NCBI GenBank assembly: GCA_020851395.1
Contig: JADZCW010000077.1
Span: forward strand, 1-8,395
DNA length: 8,395 nucleotides
Reading direction: 5' to 3'
Origin: Phycisphaeraceae bacterium
GTDB lineage: Bacteria > Planctomycetota > Phycisphaerae > Phycisphaerales > Phycisphaeraceae
The notes under the pieces are model-generated. The model saw nothing but the letters and a program-made list of their open reading frames with translations. It was not told the DNA's origin and did no database searches. Positions 1 to 5,280 of this stretch are shown here, piece after piece (the first letter of the stretch is position 1; every line of letters starts with the position of its first letter). Position numbers and translations under genes: made by a program.

Positions 1-259
1 CGCCCAGCTTGTCGCAGAGGGCTGCGAGGTCTTTGGCCAGCTCGCTGTGGAGGATCTGCGGGTCGCCGGGGTTGGTCGTCTGGCCGTGGAAGCGAGCGTC
101 GACGGTGATCAGGCGGTAGTGCTTGCCGAACGGCTCGAGGAAGCGGTCATAGGTGTGGACGTCCCCCGTGAAGCCGTGGAGCAGAAACAGCGGCTCGCCG
201 TCGGCTGGGCCGTGCTGCTCGTAGTGCATTTCAATATCGCGGACGGGGATCTTGGGCAT
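1..259 (-). CDS. alpha/beta-hydrolase, N-terminal part (runs off the window)
   Basis: The first 86 residues of an alpha/beta-hydrolase fold protein are present and the rest lies left of base 1. The translation begins MPKIPVRDIEMHYEQHG and shows the typical N-terminal strands of the fold. The oxyanion-hole motif HGFTG is at residues 28-32, and DARFHGQT at 54-61 corresponds to the conserved DxRGHG turn after strand beta4. The nucleophile elbow (GxSxG) and the Asp/His of the triad would fall outside the window, so activity cannot be judged. Start: ATG at 259 with CAGGA seven bases upstream. It follows the glycosidase stop at 302 by 42 bp and is most likely the last visible gene of the same operon. 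In that context an esterase, for example one removing acyl groups from a sugar, is plausible. Haloperoxidase-like or other alpha/beta-hydrolase activities are equally compatible. No signal peptide is seen. Confidence 0.88.
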   Translation of the reverse strand, partial: MPKIPVRDIEMHYEQHGPADGEPLFLLHGFTGDVHTYDRFLEPFGKHYRLITVDARFHGQTTNPGDPQILHSELAKDLAALCDKLG

Positions 260-301
260 GTCGGATTCCTGCAGACGATCAGGGGTGAGGTATTTGTTCG
301 T

Positions 302-1621
302 TCAATTACGGGATGTCCAGATGACCCTGCCCGGGGCGGGGAGGTTTTTCGCGGCATCGTCGACGATCAGTCCCCAGTCGCCGCTCTCACCCCCGCTCCC
401 GGAAGGGTCGGGCGGGGGCCAGAGGGGGCACATGCTGTGGGCGGGGAGCACGCCGCCGGTGATCGACTCGCCGGTGCGCGGGTTGAACCACCAGACGCGG
501 AAGCTCCCGCCGGTGAGCTTGCTCGTGTCGAGCATCAGCTTGCGGGGGGTCGGCATGTAGGCCATCAAGGTTGTGCCGTCGTCCGTCAGCGCGGTGGCCA
601 GGTAGTCCAGGCCGTGGCACTCGCCCAGGCCGCGGGTCAGGACCGAGCGGTGCTTGGTCGGGACGAGCGACCACCACGGTCGGCTCTCGAAGAAGCGGCG
701 GTGGTGGCTCATGTCGGTCGCAGCGCGGTCGCCCAGCGCCTGCTGCCAGCCCTGGCTGAACTGCCAGATCGGGTAGTTGCCCATGAACTGGCCGCACGCG
801 CCGCAGAGGATGGCCCAGTAGGCCTGGCGGCGCATCTGCACCTCGCTGGCATTGTGCTCATGCTCGTAGGTCGACTCGATGAGCACGAAGGGCTTGGTCG
901 GCTCGAACTGGTAATCCCGCCGCAGGCAGTCATGCACGAGCTTGTAGGAGTAGGTCGCGTTGACATCGAGCCAGCTCGCGCCGGGAAAGATGCCCTGCGC
1001 GGAGCTTTCCGGAGCGGTCAGAGTGGTCATGAGGTGGCGGGGGTCTGCCTCCTTGACGCCCTCAGCCATGGCGTGGACCTCGCGCATAGCGATTGTCGGG
1101 TCCTGATCGCAGGACATGTGCCAGAAGATGTGATCGTAATGGCGATACCGCCGGCCGACGTAGCGGCCATACTCCCGGCACTTCTCCGGGCCGCAGGCCA
1201 CCATCTCCTTCTCCCAGCCGTGATCGCCGCCGTGGTAGCCGACGAAGACCGGGGCGAGGAAGACCTGCAGGCCGTAACGGGCGGCCGTCTCGACCACCCA
1301 GTCGGCGTGCTTGAAGTATTCCTCGTTGGGCGTGCTCAGATCGCCCTTCGTGGTAAAGGGTCCGACGCCGCGGTAGTTGTTCGGCGCATCGGTGGTGAAG
1401 AAGTGCTCGATGAGGTTGACGATGATCGCGTTAAAGCCGCGGTCGCGCCGGTTGGCCATGTACAGCTCGGCCTCCTCCGGGGACGGCCCGACGATCAGCG
1501 ACCAGGGAGAATCACCCTGGACGAGCACCGGCTTGTCGTCCTGGTCGACGAAGTAGCGGCGGTTGGCGCTGATCTTCAAAGGGTAGCGGATCTTGTTGAC
1601 GTCCCAGACTTGATCGCTCAT
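302..1621 (-). CDS. GH140/apiosidase-like glycoside hydrolase paralogue with altered active-site motif
   Basis: A 439-aa protein resembling the apiosidase-like family (GH140, formerly DUF4038): a TIM-barrel domain at about residues 10-330 and a small C-terminal beta domain at about 340-425 (VWWFNPRTGE at 376-385, then GDWGLIVDD) like the 'collagen-binding' tail of these proteins. In the family the catalytic pair is an Asp after strand 4 and a Glu after strand 7. Here the candidates are D172 in HMSCDQD and E249 in FVLIESTYE. The two residues before the Asp are Ser-Cys, whereas the upstream paralogue has Gly-Gly, so specificity or activity may differ. ATG 1621 is preferred because GGGAG lies five bases upstream. 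The TTG six codons earlier has no better site, and a stop lies just two codons before it. No signal peptide is present, so a cytoplasmic location is likely. The stop of the upstream paralogue lies 10 bp away, so translation is probably coupled. The exact substrate is unknown. Confidence 0.85.
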   Translation of the reverse strand: MSDQVWDVNKIRYPLKISANRRYFVDQDDKPVLVQGDSPWSLIVGPSPEEAELYMANRRDRGFNAIIVNLIEHFFTTDAPNNYRGVGPFTTKGDLSTPNEEYFKHADWVVETAARYGLQVFLAPVFVGYHGGDHGWEKEMVACGPEKCREYGRYVGRRYRHYDHIFWHMSCDQDPTIAMREVHAMAEGVKEADPRHLMTTLTAPESSAQGIFPGASWLDVNATYSYKLVHDCLRRDYQFEPTKPFVLIESTYEHEHNASEVQMRRQAYWAILCGACGQFMGNYPIWQFSQGWQQALGDRAATDMSHHRRFFESRPWWSLVPTKHRSVLTRGLGECHGLDYLATALTDDGTTLMAYMPTPRKLMLDTSKLTGGSFRVWWFNPRTGESITGGVLPAHSMCPLWPPPDPSGSGGESGDWGLIVDDAAKNLPAPGRVIWTSRN

Positions 1622-1634
1622 GGCATCTCCCTTA
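1622..1634 (-). promoter_or_regulatory. overlapping stop and ribosome-binding site between the two paralogues
   Basis: Read on the minus strand, the TAA stop of the upstream glycosidase (1634-1632) overlaps AAGGGAG, which lies five bases before the ATG at 1621. This arrangement favours translational coupling and decides for ATG 1621 over the TTG at 1639, which lies inside the upstream gene. Confidence 0.6.
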
Positions 1635-2951
1635 ACCAAGTCTCATGCCGTCCGGCGCGGGCCGGCCCTTGGCGGCGTCGTCGACGATCAGGACCCAATC
1701 GCCCTGATCCGCCGTCGAGTCCGGCGGCGTCAGCCACTTCTCCCCCTTGCCGGTGAGCGGCTTGCCCGCTTCGACCTCGCCGGTGCGGGGGTTGAACCAC
1801 CAGACATCGGCTTTGTCGCCGGAGAGTCTGGACGTGTCAACCGCGATTGCGCGTGATGAGGGCATGTAGGCCATCAGGCACGAGCCGTCAGTGGTCAGGG
1901 CGGCCGCGACGTAGTCCATCCCGCGGAATTCGCCCAGGCCGGCGGTGACGACCTTGTGCTCCGCATCGGGCACCAGCTCCCACCACGGCCGGCTCTCGAA
2001 GAGCTTGCGGAGGTGGGTCATTGCCACGGAACCAGGCGCGTTGAGCGCCTGCTGCCAGCCGGGATCGAACAGCCAGATCGGCCGATTGCCGAAGACCTGC
2101 CCGCACGCGCCGTGGAGCAGCGCCCAGTACGCCTGCCGGCGGATCTGCACGCGGCTGGCGTTGTGCTCGCCCTCGTAGGTCGACTCGATGAGGATGAACG
2201 GGATCGTCGGCTGGCGATAGTAGGTGTGCATGCAGCGTGAATGCACCACCTCGCTGTAGTACACGTTGTTCAGGTCGATCCACGGCGCATCACCGAACCC
2301 CCGGAAGGGGTCGAGCGGCGAGGTGCCCTGGACCATGTGCCCCGTGCAAAGATGCCGGGCGTCGGCGGCGCGGATCGCGTCACCCATGGCCACCATGGCG
2401 TCGCGCTCCTTGTCGAGGTTCTTGTCGCCGCCGATGACCCAGATGAGGTTGTCGAAGTCTTTGTATCGCTCCGCCACGTATCGGCCGAACTCGGCGCAGC
2501 GCCGCGGCCCATAGGCCAGCACGTCCACGTACCAGCCTTGGTCGCCGCCATCGAAGCCCAGGAAGCAGACGTCCAGCAGGATCTGAATGCCCAACTCGCC
2601 TGCCTGGCGGATCACCCAGTCGGCGTGTTCGAAATACTTCTCATTGGGCGTTGAGAAATCGCCGGGCGTGGTGAAGGGGGCATCGCCCCGGAAGTTGCAC
2701 GGCGCGTTGGGGGTGAACTTGTGCTCGAGAAGGTTGACCAAGAGCGTGTTGAACCCCTTGGCCGCCCGATCCCGCAGATACAGGTCCGCTTCTTCCGGGG
2801 TAGGGCCGACGATCAGCGACCAGGGCGAGTCGCCGTGCACCAAGACGGGGCGATCGTTCTGACCAACGAGATAACGGTGATTCGCACTGCTCTTGAGCGG
2901 ATAACAGGGGAAATGAGCCTTGCTGGATGCATCTGTGTTCGTCGGGGACAT
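1632..2951 (-). CDS. GH140/apiosidase-like glycoside hydrolase (first gene of the operon)
   Basis: A 439-aa apiosidase-like protein (GH140, DUF4038-type TIM barrel plus C-terminal beta domain). Visible landmarks are GDSPWSLIVGP at residues 40-50 near the barrel start, WVIGGDKN at 171-178 with the likely acid/base D176, and FILIESTYEGEHN at 252-264 with the likely nucleophile E256. They continue with FESRPWW at 318-324, and VWWFNPRTGE at 383-392 with GDWVLIVDDAAK in the tail domain. Characterised GH140 enzymes release apiose from rhamnogalacturonan II, but the family is broad, so the substrate here is open. ATG 2951 is firm: AGAGGAG lies ten bases upstream, and an in-frame TAG at 2988-2990 precedes it with no other start between. 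The N terminus (MSPTNTDASSKAHF) is polar, with no signal peptide, so the enzyme probably acts on imported oligosaccharide. It is paralogous to the next gene, with a bit over half of the first 160 residues identical by hand count. Confidence 0.87.
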   Translation of the reverse strand: MSPTNTDASSKAHFPCYPLKSSANHRYLVGQNDRPVLVHGDSPWSLIVGPTPEEADLYLRDRAAKGFNTLLVNLLEHKFTPNAPCNFRGDAPFTTPGDFSTPNEKYFEHADWVIRQAGELGIQILLDVCFLGFDGGDQGWYVDVLAYGPRRCAEFGRYVAERYKDFDNLIWVIGGDKNLDKERDAMVAMGDAIRAADARHLCTGHMVQGTSPLDPFRGFGDAPWIDLNNVYYSEVVHSRCMHTYYRQPTIPFILIESTYEGEHNASRVQIRRQAYWALLHGACGQVFGNRPIWLFDPGWQQALNAPGSVAMTHLRKLFESRPWWELVPDAEHKVVTAGLGEFRGMDYVAAALTTDGSCLMAYMPSSRAIAVDTSRLSGDKADVWWFNPRTGEVEAGKPLTGKGEKWLTPPDSTADQGDWVLIVDDAAKGRPAPDGMRLG

Positions 2952-2984
2952 GCTCGCTCGACTCCTCTGGAGAACACCTGAGGC

Positions 2985-3015
2985 ATCCTAACCTTTGATT
3001 GGCTTAGCATGCCAA
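2985..3015 (-). promoter_or_regulatory. possible promoter of the glycosidase operon
   Basis: On the minus strand, TTGGCA (3015-3010, five of six to the sigma70 -35 consensus) is followed after 19 bases by TAGGAT (2990-2985, four of six to the -10). The spacer is longer than the 17-bp optimum, so this is weak by itself. Its position about 35-65 bp before the start codon at 2951, in the only sizeable gap upstream of the operon, is sensible. The -35 box lies within the 2997-3017 dyad. Confidence 0.3.
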
Positions 3016-3017
3016 TC
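2997..3017. promoter_or_regulatory. perfect 7-bp inverted repeat, candidate operator
   Basis: GATTGGC, seven spacer bases (TTAGCAT), then GCCAATC form a 21-bp dyad with perfect arms. It sits in the divergent intergenic region, 46 bp upstream of the first glycosidase ATG and eight bp before a TTGACA box facing the other way. Its size fits a dimeric helix-turn-helix repressor site such as a sugar-responsive regulator. No regulator gene is in the window, so its function is inferred. Confidence 0.4.
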
Positions 3018-3024
3018 CCGCTCC

Positions 3025-3052
3025 TTGACACATCTTCGCATGGCGGCACAAT
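3025..3052 (+). promoter_or_regulatory. possible plus-strand promoter
   Basis: A perfect TTGACA at 3025-3030 is followed after 16 bases by CACAAT at 3047-3052 (four of six to TATAAT). This would start transcription near 3060 and leave a leader of about 120 bases before the ATG at 3180. That leader contains a short 6-bp stem (GGCCTG 3079-3084 with CAGGCC 3096-3101). Sigma70-type matches are only a guide in planctomycetes. Confidence 0.3.
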
Positions 3053-3179
3053 GGTCTCGGCGTTGAAGGACGCCGCCCGGCCTGCGGGAAGGCTTCAGGC
3101 CACCTTCTCGACATCGCCTCGTCACCTTCTTTTCCGCGCGTGCAGGCAGGCTCTGGGCGATCTGGAAAGGAAGGTCCCT

Positions 3180-3851
3180 ATGTCTCGTTCTCTGCCCCCA
3201 CGTCCGACGATGGATCATCTGCGGAAACAAGCCAAGGCGATTTTGCGCGCCCATCAGGAGCGTGACGCTGGCATTCTGTCCACGCTGCGGCGGCTGGCGC
3301 AGTTCGCGCGGCTCAGCGACGCCGAGGTCTTCTCCGCCAAGGTGTCGCTGCATGAAGCGCAATACGCCCTGGCGCTGGAGTACGGCTTCGTCAGTTGGGA
3401 GAAACTCAAAGAGCGCGTCGAGGCGTCCGCCCCGCCGCTGTGCGTTGATCCCCCGGCAAGGTGGTTTCACGGCAGCGATCAGGTTCTCGACCACTTGCGA
3501 GCAGGTTCAACCGTGACGCCTGTCCTCGAGCTGGCCCGAGCGTTTGCTCACCGGCCGCGGAACGTGTCCCTGCAGGTTCACGAGAACAGCGAGCAGAACC
3601 TTCGCAGCATCCAGATCGAGCATGACGGCCAGAGGGACGGCTACCTCTATGAGGTAGATGTCTCCGACCCTGACCATGATCTGCGGCCGCATCCCGAGTC
3701 GACCCTGGCGCCGGGTGAGGAGATGCTGACCACACGCGACCTTGCCGTGCGGCTGCTCGAATCGCTCCCGCAGGCCGGCAGCTTGCGGCAGGAGTACGCA
3801 GAGCCATTGAGAAAGGATCTCGCTTCCAGGGCAGTAGAGAAACCCGATTAG
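3180..3851 (+). CDS. ankyrin N-cap-like protein with unrecognised C-terminal domain
   Basis: A 223-aa protein, predicted cytoplasmic. Residues 7-83 match a module often found at the start of ankyrin-repeat proteins of planctomycetes and acidobacteria: PRPTMDHLRKQAKAILRAH at 7-25, then SLHEAQYALALEYGFVSW at 56-73 followed by KLKERVE. Here no ankyrin repeats follow. Residues 95-223 form a different mixed alpha/beta region (LDHLRAGSTVTPVLELARAF at 103-122, a probably beta stretch at 128-163, a helix near 185-197) that I do not recognise. ATG 3180 is chosen because AGGAAGG lies five bases upstream and because the cap module starts right after it; the frame is open further upstream to 3009, but that stretch is not protein-like. 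The next gene follows after 13 bp, so the two are probably co-transcribed. A protein-interaction role is a guess from the cap module alone. Confidence 0.75.
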   Translation: MSRSLPPRPTMDHLRKQAKAILRAHQERDAGILSTLRRLAQFARLSDAEVFSAKVSLHEAQYALALEYGFVSWEKLKERVEASAPPLCVDPPARWFHGSDQVLDHLRAGSTVTPVLELARAFAHRPRNVSLQVHENSEQNLRSIQIEHDGQRDGYLYEVDVSDPDHDLRPHPESTLAPGEEMLTTRDLAVRLLESLPQAGSLRQEYAEPLRKDLASRAVEKPD

Positions 3852-3864
3852 GAGATCAGGCCCC

Positions 3865-4338
3865 ATGCCATGTAGCATCCATCCATTTGCGGTGGCAGCA
3901 CTCCTGCTGATGATGATCGCAGGAGGCTGCCATCATGCCGAAAGGACAACCATGGACGTCCAGGCTGAGTCTCAGAAGATCCAGCAGATCATTGACCAGT
4001 ACGCTGTGATGGGAGGGGGCGATCCCGAGCGTTTTCGTGCCTTGTTCTGGATTGACGATCCTAACCTGACCAACGTTGAAAATGACCGGCCGTATCTCCT
4101 CGGCCCCGAGTACGTTGAATTCCTGGCTGATCTGGTCCGCAAGGAAGGCGGCGGTGGTCCGGTCGGTCAGCGGTTTTATGACACGAAGATTTACTTCCTC
4201 ACCCCGGACGTGGCCTACAGCGTGTCCTTGCGCGACGAGCTGAACATCGCCAAGACCAGTCGCGTGACCTTTGTCTGCCAGAAGAAGCATGGAGAATGGC
4301 GCATCATTCATGGGCATTTCTCGTATGTGCCTGAATAG
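3865..4338 (+). CDS. small lipoprotein with NTF2/SnoaL-like fold (possibly shortened)
   Basis: A 157-aa predicted lipoprotein. A hydrophobic segment at residues 8-21 ends in IAGGC with Cys22 as the likely lipidated residue. The lipobox is slightly off consensus and the n-region lacks Lys/Arg. Residues 34-155 look like a single NTF2/SnoaL (DUF4440-type) domain: an opening helix (SQKIQQIIDQYAVMGGGDPERF), a middle helix (YVEFLADLVRKE) and closing strands (AYSVSLRDEL, SRVTFVCQKKHGEWRIIHGHF). Proteins of this kind bind small ligands or have unknown roles, and I see no catalytic set. The ATG at 3865 has GGAG ten bases upstream, overlapping the TAG end of the previous gene. Oddly, after the TAG at 4336-4338 the same frame stays open for 31 more codons to a TGA at 4432-4434, directly beside the next start, so the gene may have been longer (see separate entry). 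Confidence 0.72.
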   Translation: MPCSIHPFAVAALLLMMIAGGCHHAERTTMDVQAESQKIQQIIDQYAVMGGGDPERFRALFWIDDPNLTNVENDRPYLLGPEYVEFLADLVRKEGGGGPVGQRFYDTKIYFLTPDVAYSVSLRDELNIAKTSRVTFVCQKKHGEWRIIHGHFSYVPE

Positions 4339-4434
4339 ACGTTTCACAAGGTGACGGTAACGGGTGCCGTATTCCCCGGCGACGATACTCGCCTTAAGAT
4401 CGATCTTGCCGAGTTTCACGACAAGGAGCCTTGA
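4339..4434 (+). other. in-frame coding-like extension after the lipoprotein stop
   Basis: The 31 codons after the amber stop are in the lipoprotein's frame. They begin TFHKVTVTGAVFPGDD, continue with TRLKIDLAEF, and end HDKEP before TGA (4432-4434). About two thirds of third positions are G or C, and the residues look like ordinary folded protein. The TGA is one base from the ATG at 4436, as expected for a real gene end in a tight operon. This may be the original C terminus cut off by a nonsense change, a readthrough product, or chance. A separate 27-codon gene from GTG 4351 is less likely because no ribosome-binding site stands before it. Confidence 0.4.
4423..4428 (+). promoter_or_regulatory. 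ribosome-binding site deciding the start at 4436
   Basis: AAGGAG lies seven bases before the ATG at 4436. The frame is open further upstream, but nothing there has a comparable site, so 4436 is taken as the start of the helical protein. Confidence 0.7.
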
Positions 4435-4435
4435 G

Positions 4436-5107
4436 ATGTCATCACCTGCCACGCTGTCCGAAGCCGTTGACGCTGTGAATGAGGCGGTATTTTTCGGTCG
4501 GAAGTTGCCCACAGCCCGCCGCAAGCAGCTGGCTCGCTGGATCACCTCCCGGCAGGGTATGCCGCGCAGCTACGGCGGGCTCTTCGCCCCCACGGAGCGG
4601 GATTTTCAGGACGGTCATCGCTTCTTCACCGGTGAGAGCGTCAATACCGGTGCGGGCACGGCTCACATCCTCGGCGAGGAGGCCAGCCGGGCGCTGATCC
4701 TGCTGGACGTCAAGGACAAGCCCGTTCGCGAGGCGCTCGAGCGGGCCACCAAGACGTTCACCGCGGCCATCCAACTGCGAGAGCGCAAGCAGGGCATCTT
4801 CTGCTGCGGCATGTGCAGCGTGGCGATGTGGCGGCACCTGGCGGCGGGGGGGCTGTGTGATCAGCGGCGGCTCCTCAAGCTCGGCATGCAGGTCCTGCGC
4901 GAACGCCGCGACGGCAAGGGCAAGTGGTGGAAGTTCCCGTTCTACTACACGCTGCTGGCCCTGACGGAGATCGACACGCCGGCCGCTCGGGCGGAGCTGC
5001 GCTACGCGGCGCCGGTCTGCGAAAGACTGCTTAAGCGTCCAAAGCGCCAGGGTGACTACGACTTACGCCGCCGCACGCTGCTCGAGCGGGCTATGGCCCG
5101 GGCGTAG
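4436..5107 (+). CDS. unrecognised, probably all-alpha protein
   Basis: A 223-aa protein that I do not recognise. It appears mostly helical, cytoplasmic and basic, with no signal peptide or membrane segment. Residues 6-39 form helices (LSEAVDAVNEAVFF, then ARRKQLARWI). A Gly/Pro-rich loop follows (QGMPRSYGGLFAPTERDF at 40-57), and then a helix-rich core. Two stretches stand out: a cysteine cluster IFCCGMCSVAMWRHLAAGG at 121-139 and an aromatic stretch GKWWKFPFYYTLLALTEID at 162-180. The alternation of long helices with Gly turns is reminiscent of alpha/alpha-toroid or HEAT-like proteins, but this is an impression only. The start ATG 4436 has AAGGAG at ideal distance. It is the last gene of the tight plus-strand cluster; trpB follows after 173 bp. 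Confidence 0.7.
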   Translation: MSSPATLSEAVDAVNEAVFFGRKLPTARRKQLARWITSRQGMPRSYGGLFAPTERDFQDGHRFFTGESVNTGAGTAHILGEEASRALILLDVKDKPVREALERATKTFTAAIQLRERKQGIFCCGMCSVAMWRHLAAGGLCDQRRLLKLGMQVLRERRDGKGKWWKFPFYYTLLALTEIDTPAARAELRYAAPVCERLLKRPKRQGDYDLRRRTLLERAMARA

Positions 5108-5280
5108 GACCCTTTCCGCAAGCTTTTGTGCTCTTGATCCCGGTTGCCTCTCGCCCTGGATGGGGTATCTTCCTGATATCTTGTCTCTTGTTGATCGGCC
5201 TGGCCACTCATCGGCAGGTCGATCGTTTCGTCGCCGGGATGTCGTTCTTTTTTGCGATTCCCGCGGAGGTGTTCGCCATC
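5108..5280 (+). promoter_or_regulatory. leader region of trpB with a stem-loop
   Basis: A 173-bp gap holds a hairpin: GATCGGCCTG (5193-5202) pairs with CAGGTCGATC (5215-5224) through nine Watson-Crick pairs and one G-U, with a 12-base loop. It is followed by GTTTCG, not a clear U-run, so it is not a convincing intrinsic terminator. A weak promoter candidate is TTGCCT (5144-5149), 16 bases, TATCTT (5166-5171), each box four of six. GGAGGT at 5265-5270 lies ten bases before the ATG at 5281 and is the likely ribosome-binding site. No Trp-codon-rich leader peptide is seen. Confidence 0.35.

Noticed and set aside
47..1756. Long plus-strand open frame (569 codons) opposite the glycosidases
   Set aside because: Its product is compositionally odd and lacks family features, while the minus-strand frames give clear conserved enzymes. 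It is an antisense shadow of GC-rich coding.
3009..3179. Longer start for the ankyrin-cap protein
   Set aside because: The extra 57 codons are not protein-like and include the dyad and promoter region; ATG 3180 has a strong ribosome-binding site.
4396..4407. Perfect 12-bp palindrome AAGATCGATCTT
   Set aside because: It lies within the coding-like extension, has no loop for a stem, and a 12-bp palindrome can occur by chance.
5128..5280. N-terminal extension of trpB with a hydrophobic stretch (possible membrane anchor)
   Set aside because: TrpB2 proteins are soluble, the GTG at 5128 has no ribosome-binding site, and GGAGGT supports ATG 5281.
5160..5280. Possible trp leader peptide upstream of trpB
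   Set aside because: Short frames in the leader contain at most one Trp codon and no tandem Trp codons.
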